Of a DNA stretch of 64,000 nucleotides, positions 26,392 through 36,672 are shown piece by piece. A program made the position numbers and the translations under genes. The stretch's first letter is position 1, and each line of letters opens with the position of its first letter. The stretch spans positions 1 through 64,000 of the forward strand of contig NZ_LMKC01000006.1 of assembly GCF_001421355.1 (NCBI RefSeq), written 5' to 3'. The stretch comes from Sphingomonas sp. Leaf9 (GTDB taxonomy: Bacteria > Pseudomonadota > Alphaproteobacteria > Sphingomonadales > Sphingomonadaceae). The notes beneath the pieces are model-generated. The model was not told where the DNA came from and made no database searches. It saw only the letters and a program-made list of their open reading frames with translations.

Positions 26392-27101
26392 AGGATGGCA
26401 CTCACGGTCCAGGTTGCGCCGACGACCCCCTCGGTCGCGCGCAACCGCGTGCAGAAGCGTTCGAGCGCTTCGGGTTCGGCGGTGGTCGGGATCAGCGTCG
26501 CGGCGATCTCGATACTGTCGTCGGTGTCGGTCACGACGTCGATCGACTGCACCGGATAGCCGATCGCCTCCAGCCCGTCGGCCAGCAGGTCGCGCGCCAG
26601 CGTGACGCGTTCGGGCAGGCAGACGACATGCGCGCGGTACACCGCCTCGGTCGTGGCGGCATCGACGGGCTGGCGGTTGATGTAGTTGACCAGCGGGCGC
26701 AGCATCGTGTTGCCGACCAGCACGATGACGGTCACCCCCGCCGCCTCGGGCAGCAGCCCCGCACCGCAGAACGCGCCGATAGCGGCCGACGACCACAGGG
26801 TCGCGGCGGTGTTCAGCCCGCGAACCTGCGCGCCTTCCTTCATGATGATCCCTGCGCCCAGGAAACCGATGCCCGACACGACATAGGCGACGACATGGAC
26901 CATGCCGCCGACCCCGGTCAGCCGCCCGCCCAGATGGACGAACGCCGCCGCGCCGACCGCGCCCAGCGCCATGGTGCGCAGGCCGGCGGTACGCTGCCGG
27001 ATCTGGCGCTCCAGCCCGATCAGCCCGCCGAACAACAGCGCGGTGCCGAGCTTCGCCAGCACGACCGCGAAGTCGTGGCCGGTGGTGACGAGCTCGGTCA
27101 C
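26388..27101 (-). CDS. mgtC: MgtC/SapB-family membrane protein
   Basis: 237 residues. The MgtC core is clear: LGTALLFGGLIGLERQIRQR, TAGLRTMALGAVGAAAF, GIGFLGAGIIMKEG and LNTAATLWSSAAIGAFCGAG, with four to five membrane segments, then a C-terminal soluble ACT-like part (YPVQSIDVVTDTDDSIEIAA). MgtC proteins act in low-magnesium adaptation and modulate ATP synthase or phosphate handling in some bacteria. Start GTG 27101 is chosen because it overlaps the stop of the 95-residue gene as GTGA; GTG 27107 is also possible. Coupling to an ABC transporter is unusual. Confidence 0.87.
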   Translation of the reverse strand: MTELVTTGHDFAVVLAKLGTALLFGGLIGLERQIRQRTAGLRTMALGAVGAAAFVHLGGRLTGVGGMVHVVAYVVSGIGFLGAGIIMKEGAQVRGLNTAATLWSSAAIGAFCGAGLLPEAAGVTVIVLVGNTMLRPLVNYINRQPVDAATTEAVYRAHVVCLPERVTLARDLLADGLEAIGYPVQSIDVVTDTDDSIEIAATLIPTTAEPEALERFCTRLRATEGVVGATWTVSAIL

Positions 27102-27385
27102 CGCCACGCCCCATCCCAGAAGCGCCACGCATTGAACCCCGCGCGCGACAACCGCGCCGACAGCCGCAGCAACCGGGCAAAGGCCGGGCGATCGACCCGG
27201 CGGGCGCGCATCATCGCGCGGAGGATGGCGAGCGTCAGCGCAGCGGCCGCCAGCCAGCAGCGCGCCGGCAGGAGCGGTTCCCACCAGCGGATCGGCGCCG
27301 GGCCGCGCGGCGCCACGTGGCACACGGCATTGGGCGATAGCGCGCGGGCGTGCAGGCACCGTTGCGCGGAATATCTGGTCGACAT
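27098..27385 (-). CDS. Small membrane protein, unknown function, first gene of the mgtC operon
   Basis: 95 residues. A very strong ribosome-binding site (AGGAGGG) precedes the ATG at 27385. One hydrophobic segment (residues ~43-57, WLAAAALTLAILRAM) is followed by a very basic stretch (RARRVDRPAFARLLRLSARL), then an aromatic end (FNAWRFWDGAWR). The stop overlaps the mgtC start, so the two are probably translationally coupled. No family recognised. Confidence 0.6.
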   Translation of the reverse strand: MSTRYSAQRCLHARALSPNAVCHVAPRGPAPIRWWEPLLPARCWLAAAALTLAILRAMMRARRVDRPAFARLLRLSARLSRAGFNAWRFWDGAWR

Positions 27386-27720
27386 GGCGACCCTCCTGTT
27401 CGGTATTCGACCGGTCGGAGGGGCGGGCGCAGCGACGGGCTAGCGGCGCTCCCTCGATCCGGTCGTGCCCGGCGTTGCCGGCAGTGCGATCGTCTCGCTA
27501 CTGTCCGCGTCGTCGGGCATGGGGGTGGATCGGGATGGCATGGAGGTTCCTGGGAGCTTCCTGTTGGTATCGCCGCCCTTGCGGTGACAGGGCGGGCCGT
27601 TATGGGATTTGCGCGTCCACATCAACACGTGATTTCGGACGACATACCACAGTATATTCCCGATATACCTTGGTATATATCACAGTAAAACGCCACGGCG
27701 TCGAAAGGAAAACCGGGATC
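27386..27720. promoter_or_regulatory. Divergent mgtC / corA intergenic region
   Basis: 335 bp between two divergent operons. The corA side (27640-27690) is AT-rich and carries two palindromes, described separately. A hairpin with a perfect 7-bp stem (CCGCCCT at 27573-27579, AGGGCGG at 27589-27595) lies in the middle and could be part of the leader of the mgtC operon. A 62-codon minus-strand frame (27440-27628) has no ribosome-binding site and I do not call it a gene. Confidence 0.5.
27644..27678. promoter_or_regulatory. Twin palindromic operator candidate upstream of corA
   Basis: ATACCACAGTAT (27644-27655) and ATACCTTGGTAT (27665-27676) are 21 bp apart, two turns of the helix. The second is the core of the perfect 16-bp palindrome at 27663-27678. 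They end about 43 bp before the corA ATG, the right place for an operator or activator site. The cognate regulator is unknown; the FixJ-like regulator of the same operon is one candidate. Confidence 0.5.
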
Positions 27721-28689
27721 ATGGCGGTCGTCGCGGCGTATCTCTATCGTAATGGACAGCAGGTTCGCGCGGTTACGATCGACGAACATGTGCATTGTCC
27801 CGACGACAAGTCCGAATTCGTCTGGATCGGACTGATCGATCCGACGGCGCAGGAGCTGCAGGAACTACAGGCGCGCTACGGCCTGCACCCGCTGGCGGTC
27901 GAGGATGCGCTGAAGGCGGACCAGCTGCCCAAGGTCGACGTCTATGCCGACCAGCTCTTCGTCGTCGCGCGCACCGCCCGCCTCGACGGCGATGCGATCC
28001 GCTATGGCGAGACCGCGATCTTCGTCGGGCACAGCCACATCATCACCGTCCGCCACGGGTCGCTGCGCGACCATCGCCACCTGCGCGCCCAGCTGGAGGC
28101 CAGCCCCGACCTGCTCGGCCACGGCGTCGACTATGTGCTGCACGCGGTGCTCGACTTCATCGTCGACGGCTATTTCCCGGTCATCGAGGCGATCGAGCGC
28201 GAGGTGGAAGCGATGGAGGCGCAGACGCTCGACACCTTCCTCGGTCGGGCGGACATCGCGCGCATCTTTGCCATGCGCCGCGAACTCAGCCGGTTCCAGC
28301 GCATCCTGATCCCGATGCAGGAGGTGGCGACCAAGCTGGTCCGCATCGACCTGCCGTGCATCGACCCCAATACCCGGCCCTATTTCTCCGACGTGCGCGA
28401 CCATGTGCGCCGCGCGCAGTCGATGGTCGACGGGCTGCGCGAGGTGCTGACCTCGGTCTTCGAATTCAGCAACCTGCTCGAACAGCAGCGCACCGGCGCG
28501 ATCACCCGCCAGCTTGCCGCATGGGCCGCGATCCTGGCCGTGCCGACCGCGATCGCCGGCATCTACGGCATGAATTTCGAACATATGCCCGAACTGAAGA
28601 CGACCTATGGCTATTTCGTCGTGCTGGCCGTGATCGCCGCCGCCTGTACCCTGCTCTATATCCGTTTCCGCAAGGTCGGGTGGCTGTGA
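27721..28689 (+). CDS. corA: CorA-type divalent cation (magnesium) channel
   Basis: 322 residues. Cytosolic alpha/beta domain (FVWIGLIDPTAQELQELQAR; LHPLAVEDALKADQLPKVDV), long stalk helix with REVLTSVFEFSNLLEQQR, and two C-terminal membrane helices joined by the selectivity loop GIYGMNFEHMPE containing the diagnostic GMN. The C-terminus (RFRKVGWL) is the basic cytosolic end. It forms a pentameric Mg2+/Co2+ channel in the inner membrane. The start ATG has AAAGG upstream. Its stop overlaps the histidine kinase start (GTGA). Confidence 0.93.
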   Translation: MAVVAAYLYRNGQQVRAVTIDEHVHCPDDKSEFVWIGLIDPTAQELQELQARYGLHPLAVEDALKADQLPKVDVYADQLFVVARTARLDGDAIRYGETAIFVGHSHIITVRHGSLRDHRHLRAQLEASPDLLGHGVDYVLHAVLDFIVDGYFPVIEAIEREVEAMEAQTLDTFLGRADIARIFAMRRELSRFQRILIPMQEVATKLVRIDLPCIDPNTRPYFSDVRDHVRRAQSMVDGLREVLTSVFEFSNLLEQQRTGAITRQLAAWAAILAVPTAIAGIYGMNFEHMPELKTTYGYFVVLAVIAAACTLLYIRFRKVGWL

Positions 28690-29726
28690 CCTTTCCGGCC
28701 CGCGCCGCCGCGCCGTCGGTGGTGGCGCTGATGGCGGCGGTGTTCGTCGCCGATACGCTGACCGACCTCGAAATCACGGTCGCGGTCTTCTATGTCGTGC
28801 CGATCCTGCTGTCGGCACGCGCGCTGCCCCGGCGCGGTGTCCGGGCGCTGGCGGTCGGCTGCGTCGCGCTGGCCGCGCTCAGTTCGCTGCTGACCGCGCA
28901 TGGCGCGTGGGAGGCGGGGCTGACCAACCTGGCGATCAGTTCGGTCGCGATCCTCATCACCACCCAGCTTACGCTGCGGCTGCTCGCGGCCGAGGCCGCG
29001 TTCGGCGAGGCGCGGGCGCAGCTGATCCGCGTGTCGCGGGTGTCAAACCTCGGCGCGCTGGCCAGCTCGATCGCGCATGAGGTGAACCAGCCCCTGGGTG
29101 CCATCGCCAGCAGCGCGGGTGCGGGCGAACGCTGGCTGGCCGCCGATCCGCCGGGGCTGGAGCAGGCGCGCGCCTCGCTGCGGCGCATCGCCGACGATGC
29201 GCGGCGGGCCAGCGCGATCGTCGTGCGCATCCGCCGCCTGTCGCAACGCCACGCCGTCACCCGCATGCCGGTCGATCTGAACGAGGTCGCACGCGACGCG
29301 CTGGCGCTGACCGCGCGCGAACTGGACGCGGGGGGAATCGTGGTGCGCGCCGACCTGGCCACCGACCTGCCCCCGGTGGCGGGCGACCGCATCCAGCTGC
29401 AACAGGTCGTCGGCAACCTCCTGTCGAACGCCGTCGAGGCGCTGGCCGATATCCCGCGCGAACAGCGGACGATTACGCTGTCGAGCGAGGTGGCGGCGGA
29501 CGGGCGGGTCACGCTGTCGGTCGCCGACAGCGGCATCGGCATCCCCGCCGAACATCTGCCGCATATCTTCGATTCGCTGTGGACGAGCCGGGAGGGCGGC
29601 ACCGGCCTGGGCCTCACCATCGCGCAGACCATCGTCGAGGCGCATGGCGGCAGGATCGCGGCGCATCCCGCAGCGCCCGGCACCCGCATGGCGATCACCC
29701 TGCCTGCATCGGAGGAACCGCGATGA
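28686..29726 (+). CDS. Membrane sensor histidine kinase, FixL/DctB-like class
   Basis: 346 residues from GTG 28686, which overlaps the corA stop. The N-terminus has three or four membrane segments (FVADTLTDLEITVAVFYVVP; ALAVGCVALAALSSLL; LAISSVAILITTQLTL) and no PAS domain, so the sensing part is intramembrane. Phosphoacceptor motif SIAHEVNQPLGAIASSAGAG is the class found in FixL and DctB; then N-box NLLSNAVEAL, G1 DSGIGIPAEH and G2 GGTGLGLTI. Coupled to a FixJ-like regulator and to CorA, so it may respond to membrane state or ion supply (inference). Confidence 0.88.
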   Translation: MTFPARAAAPSVVALMAAVFVADTLTDLEITVAVFYVVPILLSARALPRRGVRALAVGCVALAALSSLLTAHGAWEAGLTNLAISSVAILITTQLTLRLLAAEAAFGEARAQLIRVSRVSNLGALASSIAHEVNQPLGAIASSAGAGERWLAADPPGLEQARASLRRIADDARRASAIVVRIRRLSQRHAVTRMPVDLNEVARDALALTARELDAGGIVVRADLATDLPPVAGDRIQLQQVVGNLLSNAVEALADIPREQRTITLSSEVAADGRVTLSVADSGIGIPAEHLPHIFDSLWTSREGGTGLGLTIAQTIVEAHGGRIAAHPAAPGTRMAITLPASEEPR

Positions 29727-30349
29727 CCGCCCCTGCCCCCGTCATCCGCATCGTCGACGACGATGATTCGATGCGCGCCGGCATCGCCGACCTGCTCGCC
29801 TCGGTCGGGTTCGCTACCCGCGCCTTTTCCTCGGTCGCCGATTTGGTGGCAGGCGATGCCACGGGGCCGGGCTGCCTGATCCTCGACATCCGCATGCCCG
29901 GCGAAGGCGGCCTCGCCTTCTTCCAAAGCGCCGCGTTCGCGGCGGTAGCGTTGCCGGTCATCTTCGTATCGGGCCATGCCGATATCCCAATGGCGGTGCA
30001 GGCGATGCGCGCGGGCGCGGTCGATTTCCTCGCCAAGCCGTTCGCCGACCAGGCGCTGATCGACGCGGTCAACCGCGCGCTGGCGATCGACCGCGACCGG
30101 CGCGCGACGCTGAGCGACACGGCGGCGCTGCGCGCGCGGTTCGCGACGCTGACCCCCGGCGAGCGCGCGGTCGCCGAACTGGTCGCCGCCGGCCTGCCCA
30201 ACAAGACGATCGCCGCGCGCCTGGGCGTCAGCGAGATCACGGTAAAGGTCCGCCGGGGCCATGCAATGCGCAAGGTGGGCGCGGCCACCCTGCCCGATCT
30301 GGTCCGCGCGACCGACCGGATCGCCCCACCCCAAGCCGACACGCCCTGA
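29723..30349 (+). CDS. FixJ-like response regulator (receiver plus LuxR HTH)
   Basis: 208 residues. Receiver at 1-120: acidic pocket VDDDDS, phospho-acceptor Asp in LILDIRMPGEGGL, Thr/Ser switch FVSGHAD and Lys in AKPF. The C-terminal LuxR-type HTH is LTPGERAVAELVAAGLPNKT with IAARLGVSEITVKV. ATG 29723 overlaps the kinase stop (ATGA), after GGAGGAA. It is the partner of the upstream kinase and a candidate regulator of its own corA operon and perhaps of the divergent mgtC operon. Confidence 0.9.
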   Translation: MTAPAPVIRIVDDDDSMRAGIADLLASVGFATRAFSSVADLVAGDATGPGCLILDIRMPGEGGLAFFQSAAFAAVALPVIFVSGHADIPMAVQAMRAGAVDFLAKPFADQALIDAVNRALAIDRDRRATLSDTAALRARFATLTPGERAVAELVAAGLPNKTIAARLGVSEITVKVRRGHAMRKVGAATLPDLVRATDRIAPPQADTP

Positions 30350-30454
30350 CCCCATCCGCTCCAATCGAGTTTTCCGCCAAGTGTGAACGAGACAATCGCT
30401 TATCGTCGGCGCGGGGAAGCGGTTAGGCTCCGCGCCAAGCAGATGGAGAGCTGA

Positions 30455-32692
<2,238 letters not shown>

Positions 32693-32710
32693 TCCACGGC
32701 ACAACGCAGC

Positions 32711-32737
32711 GGCGCGGGAGCGATCCCGCGCCGTTTT
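32711..32737 (+). terminator. Rho-independent terminator of katG
   Basis: GGCGCGGGA (32711-32719) pairs with TCCCGCGCC (32724-32732) around the tetraloop GCGA and is followed directly by GTTTT. It lies 19 nt after the katG stop. Confidence 0.85.
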
Positions 32738-32757
32738 GCTGTCCGGGGCCTGATGCG

Positions 32758-33768
32758 ATGCGGTGTTTTTTCGACGAACGGCAGCTGGGCCATGCCCCGA
32801 CGCGCGAATTTCACAATGGCGGATGGACCGACCATGCCGAGATTCCCGCACGCGTAGCGACGATCGCCGCGACGTTGCCGGCGATCGAGCCGCCCGCCGA
32901 CCATGGCACCGCGCCGATCGCGGCGGTGCACACCGCGCGCTACCTCGACTTCCTGCAAAACGCCTGGGTCGACTGGACGGCGGCGGGGCGGGTCGGCGAT
33001 GCGATCGGCTATGTCTTTCCCGTCGCGCGGCGTCGCCCGCTCGACCTGACGCGCATCGACGCGCGTTTGGGCGCGTTCAGCATGGACGCGTCGACCCCGA
33101 TCACCGCGCATAGCTGGGACGCGGCCTATTGGGGGGCGCAGTGCGCGCTGTCCGCCGTCGATGCGCTGGCACAGGGCGCGCAGCACGGTTTCGCGCTGTG
33201 CCGCCCGCCCGGCCACCATGCCGGGGCAGATTATCTGGGCGGCTATTGCTTCCTGAACAATGCCGCGATCGCCGCGCGCCATGCCGTGGCGCAGGGGTTG
33301 GGACCGGTCGCGATCCTCGACGTCGATTATCATCACGGCAACGGGACGCAGGATATCTTCCTCGACGATCCCACGGTGTTCTTCGCATCGATCCATGCCG
33401 ACCCGACGACCGATTATCCGTTCTACTGGGGCCATGCCGATGAAACCGGCAAGGGCGCGGGTGCAGGCACCACGCTGAACCTGCCGCTGCCGCGCGGGAC
33501 CGACTGGACAGCCTATGCCCCTGCGCTCGACACCGCGCTGGCGGCGATCCGGGCGTGGGGGGCGCGCACGCTGATCGTGTCGTTCGGCGCAGATACCTTT
33601 GCCGGCGATCCGATTGCGGGCTTCGCACTACAGACCGCCGACTTCGCCACGATGGGGCAGGCCATCGCCGCCGCCGGCCTGCCGAGCGCGATCGTGATGG
33701 AAGGCGGCTATGCGGTTGACGCACTGGGCACGAACGTCGCCGCCTTCCTTGCGGGGTTTATGGATTAG
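32758..33768 (+). CDS. Histone-deacetylase-family amidohydrolase, acetylpolyamine amidohydrolase-like
   Basis: 336 residues. The deacetylase fold is clear: CRPPGHHAGADYLGGYCFLN with the two catalytic histidines, DVDYHHGNGTQDIF with two zinc ligands, and SFGADTFAGDP with the third. The last motif, together with the Tyr/Phe-rich loop TDYPFYWGHADETG, is typical of acetylpolyamine amidohydrolases rather than of protein deacetylases. Likely releases acetate from acetylated putrescine or related polyamines in the cytosol. The stop overlaps by 4 bp the stop of the convergent aldehyde dehydrogenase, which could act in the same catabolic route. Confidence 0.87.
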   Translation: MRCFFDERQLGHAPTREFHNGGWTDHAEIPARVATIAATLPAIEPPADHGTAPIAAVHTARYLDFLQNAWVDWTAAGRVGDAIGYVFPVARRRPLDLTRIDARLGAFSMDASTPITAHSWDAAYWGAQCALSAVDALAQGAQHGFALCRPPGHHAGADYLGGYCFLNNAAIAARHAVAQGLGPVAILDVDYHHGNGTQDIFLDDPTVFFASIHADPTTDYPFYWGHADETGKGAGAGTTLNLPLPRGTDWTAYAPALDTALAAIRAWGARTLIVSFGADTFAGDPIAGFALQTADFATMGQAIAAAGLPSAIVMEGGYAVDALGTNVAAFLAGFMD

Positions 33769-35129
33769 GGCCGGAACACCGTCTTGAGGTTCATGAACTC
33801 GTGCAGCCCGAACGGCCCGAGTTCGCGGCCATGGCCCGACCGCTTGATCCCGCCGAACGGAGCTTCCGGCGACGACGCCAGCATCTGGTTGATCGCGGTC
33901 ATCCCCGCCGCGATGTCGCGGACGAAGCGGTCCTGTTCGACCACGTCGTTGGTCCACACTGCCGAACCGAGGCCAAACGGGATGGCATTGGCGATGTCGA
34001 TCGCCTCGTCGATATCGGCCGCGCGGAAGACCATGGCGATGGGGCCGAAAATCTCCTCCGCCATCAACGCGCTGTCCAGCGGCACGTCGGTCAGGATGCC
34101 GGCGGTGAGGTACGCGCCGGGCAGGTCGGGCTGCTCCCCGCCGAACAACAGCGTCGCGCCCTGCCGCTTGGCCTCTTCGAGCTGTTCCAGCACCGTATCG
34201 CGCTGTTCGAAGCTGCTGAGCGGCCCCATGTCACTGGCGGGATCGGTCGGGTCACCCGGCTTCACCGCGCGCATCGCCGCCGAAAACCGGTCGAGAAACG
34301 CGTCGTAGATATCGGCATGGACGATCATCCGCTTGGCGCAGATGCACGACTGGCCGCTATTCTGGATGCGGCCGGTCACCGCCGCCTTCACCGCCGCGTC
34401 GAGATCGGCCGACGGCATCACGACAAACGGGTCCGACCCGCCAAGTTCCAGCACCACTTTCTTCAGGTTGCGCCCGGCCTGTTCGGCGACGGAAATCCCC
34501 GCCCCCTCGCTGCCGGTCAGCGTCACGGCGACGATGCGGTCGTCGGCGATCAGGTCGGCAATCGCCGAGGACTTGATCGCCAGATTCTGGAACAGCCCCT
34601 CGGGCGCGCCCGCGTCGCGCGTCATTTCCTCCATCAGCGTGGCGACGCCCTGCACGATGCTGGCATGTTTCAGCAGCGCGACATTGCCCGCCAGGATGGT
34701 GGGGGCAAGGAAACGCACCGCCTGCCAATAGGGGAAGTTCCACGGCATGATCGCCAGCACCGGCCCCTGTGGCAGCCACGTGACCTCCGCCGTGCCGCCA
34801 CCGGTCAGCGCGCTACGCTGCGGCTCCAGCATCGCCGGGCCGTGATCGGCATAATGGCGGAACGCGGCGGCGCATTTGTCGACCTCGGCCAGCGCGGATG
34901 TCAGCGTCTTGCCCATTTCGTCGGTCGCCATGCGGGCAAGCCGGTCGCGATTGGCGTCATAGGCATCGGCGATCCGGCGCAGCAGCGCGACACGCTCGGC
35001 GATCGGGGTCAGCCGCCAGCGGGCATAGGCGTCGGCGGCCAGCGCGATCTTGTGGTCGAGCTGGTCGGCGGTCAGTTCGGCATGGGTGGCGAACTGTTCC
35101 CCGGTGGCGGGGTTGGTGCTGTGGAACAT
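33765..35129 (-). CDS. NAD(P)-dependent aldehyde dehydrogenase (succinate-semialdehyde type)
   Basis: 454 residues from ATG 35129 (GGAG upstream); the frame runs further but without similarity. ALDH motifs: PWNFPYWQAVRFLAPTILAG, general base Glu in VVLELGGSDPF, catalytic Cys in NSGQSCICAKR, and EEIFGPIAMVFR. The family of short succinate-semialdehyde dehydrogenases begins with the same NPATGE. Next to a polyamine deacetylase, substrates such as 4-aminobutanal or succinate semialdehyde are plausible, but the sequence cannot decide this. Confidence 0.88.
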   Translation of the reverse strand: MFHSTNPATGEQFATHAELTADQLDHKIALAADAYARWRLTPIAERVALLRRIADAYDANRDRLARMATDEMGKTLTSALAEVDKCAAAFRHYADHGPAMLEPQRSALTGGGTAEVTWLPQGPVLAIMPWNFPYWQAVRFLAPTILAGNVALLKHASIVQGVATLMEEMTRDAGAPEGLFQNLAIKSSAIADLIADDRIVAVTLTGSEGAGISVAEQAGRNLKKVVLELGGSDPFVVMPSADLDAAVKAAVTGRIQNSGQSCICAKRMIVHADIYDAFLDRFSAAMRAVKPGDPTDPASDMGPLSSFEQRDTVLEQLEEAKRQGATLLFGGEQPDLPGAYLTAGILTDVPLDSALMAEEIFGPIAMVFRAADIDEAIDIANAIPFGLGSAVWTNDVVEQDRFVRDIAAGMTAINQMLASSPEAPFGGIKRSGHGRELGPFGLHEFMNLKTVFRP

Positions 35130-35367
35130 GCGGCTCCGGGGGGATGAAGGTTGCGCGGATCGACCCTCAACGCCGGGGGCGGGCACGGGTTGCGACGGCG
35201 CGATACCAACGGTTGGGAAAATTCGCCGCGGATTGGCGGCGCATACCACAGCTACAATTGTAGTCATAGCGTAAGCCATTGATATTGCTTGTTCCGTAAA
35301 ACTGGCACGGCGGATGCAAAGTAGTTGGCATCACCGGAAGCAACGCCGGAATACAGGGAGAAAGCAC

Positions 35368-35679
35368 ATGACCGCCATCCGTTTCGCCGCTTCGATCGTC
35401 CTCGGCCTGGTTGCCACCACCTCGGCATTTGCCGCCGAACCCAATGCCGCGCCGACCCCGACCCCGGTCGCCGCCGCCGGCACCACCGCCGCCGCGCTGC
35501 CGATCGCGATCACGCTGGCCGCCGGCCCCGCCGCCGTCGCGTACAAGGCATCGCCGAACGCCCGCTACTGCTTCAAGACCGAAACCACCGGCAGCCGCAT
35601 CCTGACCCGCGTGTGCAAGACCCGCAGCGATTGGGAAGCCCGCGGCGTCGACCTCGACCGCGCGCTCGCCGGCCGCTGA
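35368..35679 (+). CDS. Small secreted protein, unknown function
   Basis: 103 residues from ATG 35368 (AGGGAG upstream). Signal peptide IRFAASIVLGLVATTSAFAA, then an Ala/Pro/Thr-rich stretch, then a compact C-terminal motif: ARYCFKTETTGSRILTRVCK followed by TRSDWEARGVDLD. Two cysteines 16 residues apart could form a disulfide. Proteins with this end are, as far as I recall, common in Sphingomonads but have no known function. Followed by a terminator-like hairpin. Confidence 0.72.
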   Translation: MTAIRFAASIVLGLVATTSAFAAEPNAAPTPTPVAAAGTTAAALPIAITLAAGPAAVAYKASPNARYCFKTETTGSRILTRVCKTRSDWEARGVDLDRALAGR

Positions 35680-35703
35680 TCGGCACCCGCCCCAAACGCC
35701 CCG

Positions 35704-35737
35704 CACCGCCCCTGCTGCACCCGCAGCGGGGGCGGTG
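35704..35737. terminator. Hairpin terminator candidate between convergent genes
   Basis: CACCGCCCC (35704-35712) pairs with GGGGCGGTG (35729-35737), with further inner pairing of CTGC with GCAG. It lies between the small secreted protein and the convergent DUF427 gene. No T-run. Confidence 0.5.
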
Positions 35738-35742
35738 TCGCG

Positions 35743-36237
35743 TTACCAGCCCATGGTGCCGGGCGCGCCCTTGAACGGGCCGGCCAGGTCAGGGGTGATC
35801 CACCCGCCGTAAAATCCGCCGGGCTGCGGCACGACCCGAACTCCGTCGACGGTGCAGTGATCGAACGGCGCGGCGTAGAAGGCGATATGGTCGGCAAGGA
35901 TGCGGAACGCCGGGGTCGGATCAGCATAGCTCCACCCGACGCGGTCCAGCACAGCATCGCCCACGACCACGTCCCAATAACGCGCCTGCCCCTTCCATTC
36001 GCACAGCGACCGCCCCGGCGCGGAACGCAGCAGCTCCATCGCGATATCGGCGGGCGGGATGTAATAGCTGGGCGGGTGGCTGGTCTCCAGCGTGCGGACG
36101 GCGCGGGTCGTGTCGGCGATCACCTGTCCGCGATGCTCGATGCGGATGCGCCGGTCGCAGGTTTCCGCGATCGCCGGGCGCGGAAAGTCCCACACGCTCA
36201 CCTGCCCCAGCGCGACGGGATCGCGGCGCGGGGTCAT
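35743..36237 (-). CDS. DUF427-domain protein
   Basis: 164 residues. The DUF427 fold is visible as RRIRIEHRGQVIADTTRAVR, LETSHPPSYYIPPADI and CEWKGQARYWDVVVGD, then DHIAFYAAPFDHCTVDG. The family is widespread and small, without a settled function. ATG 36237 overlaps the stop of the DCC-protein gene (ATGA), so the two are coupled; a second ATG at 36246 is less likely. Confidence 0.85.
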   Translation of the reverse strand: MTPRRDPVALGQVSVWDFPRPAIAETCDRRIRIEHRGQVIADTTRAVRTLETSHPPSYYIPPADIAMELLRSAPGRSLCEWKGQARYWDVVVGDAVLDRVGWSYADPTPAFRILADHIAFYAAPFDHCTVDGVRVVPQPGGFYGGWITPDLAGPFKGAPGTMGW

Positions 36238-36581
36238 CGTACCCACCGTTGCAGCGTCGGGCGGACATGCAGGAAGCGCAGGTACAGCGCCTCCAGCCAG
36301 CGCAGCACCACCCGGTTACGCGCGGCAAGGCCGAACGGGCGCAGCAGCGGGATCGCCCGCCACATCGCGGCGAATGCCGCCGCACCCGACACGATCCGCC
36401 CGGCCTCGCGGGCATGAAAGCGTGCGAGCAACAGCCGCCGATCGATCGGGCATGCCGCCTGCGGATCGCCGACATTCACGAAATCGATCCGCCGCCCGCG
36501 ATCGAGCCGCCGCATCAGGGCGATCTCGCGCAGGCACAGCGGGCAGGTGCCGTCATACCAGACGGTCAGCCGGTCAGACAT
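36234..36581 (-). CDS. DCC-family (DUF393) thiol-disulfide oxidoreductase-like protein
   Basis: 115 residues. Thioredoxin-like N-terminus with the defining DxxCxxC motif (YDGTCPLCLREIALM), then DFVNVGDPQAAC and a helical end (RVVLRWLEALYLRFL). The two cysteines in the motif suggest redox activity; the substrate is unknown. It lies between a 32-residue membrane protein (8-nt overlap) and the DUF427 gene (4-nt overlap), so all three are one operon. Confidence 0.87.
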   Translation of the reverse strand: MSDRLTVWYDGTCPLCLREIALMRRLDRGRRIDFVNVGDPQAACPIDRRLLLARFHAREAGRIVSGAAAFAAMWRAIPLLRPFGLAARNRVVLRWLEALYLRFLHVRPTLQRWVR

Positions 36582-36672
36582 GGTTCAACTGATAGAAGAC
36601 CAGCAAGGCGAGGATCGCCATCATCAGCACGACCCCCAGATAGGTCATCAGGATCTTGGCGGGGCGGGACAT
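36574..36672 (-). CDS. 32-residue single-span membrane protein
   Basis: Very short frame from ATG 36672, preceded by GGAAAGG nine bases upstream. The sequence is a short basic head (MSRPAK) followed by one strongly hydrophobic span (ILMTYLGVVLMMAILALLV) and FYQLNHV. Its end overlaps the start of the DCC-protein gene by 8 nt, which argues for translation as part of the same operon. Unknown function. Confidence 0.5.
   Translation of the reverse strand: MSRPAKILMTYLGVVLMMAILALLVFYQLNHV

Noticed and set aside
24613..26559. A 648-codon plus-strand frame opposite the ABC permease gene
   Set aside because: Composition is Arg/Gln/His-rich with no motif, and it mirrors the third-position bias of the real permease gene.
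27440..27628. A 62-codon minus-strand frame in the mgtC-corA spacer, considered as a leader peptide
   Set aside because: No ribosome-binding site and no regulatory codon run; kept only as part of the spacer description.
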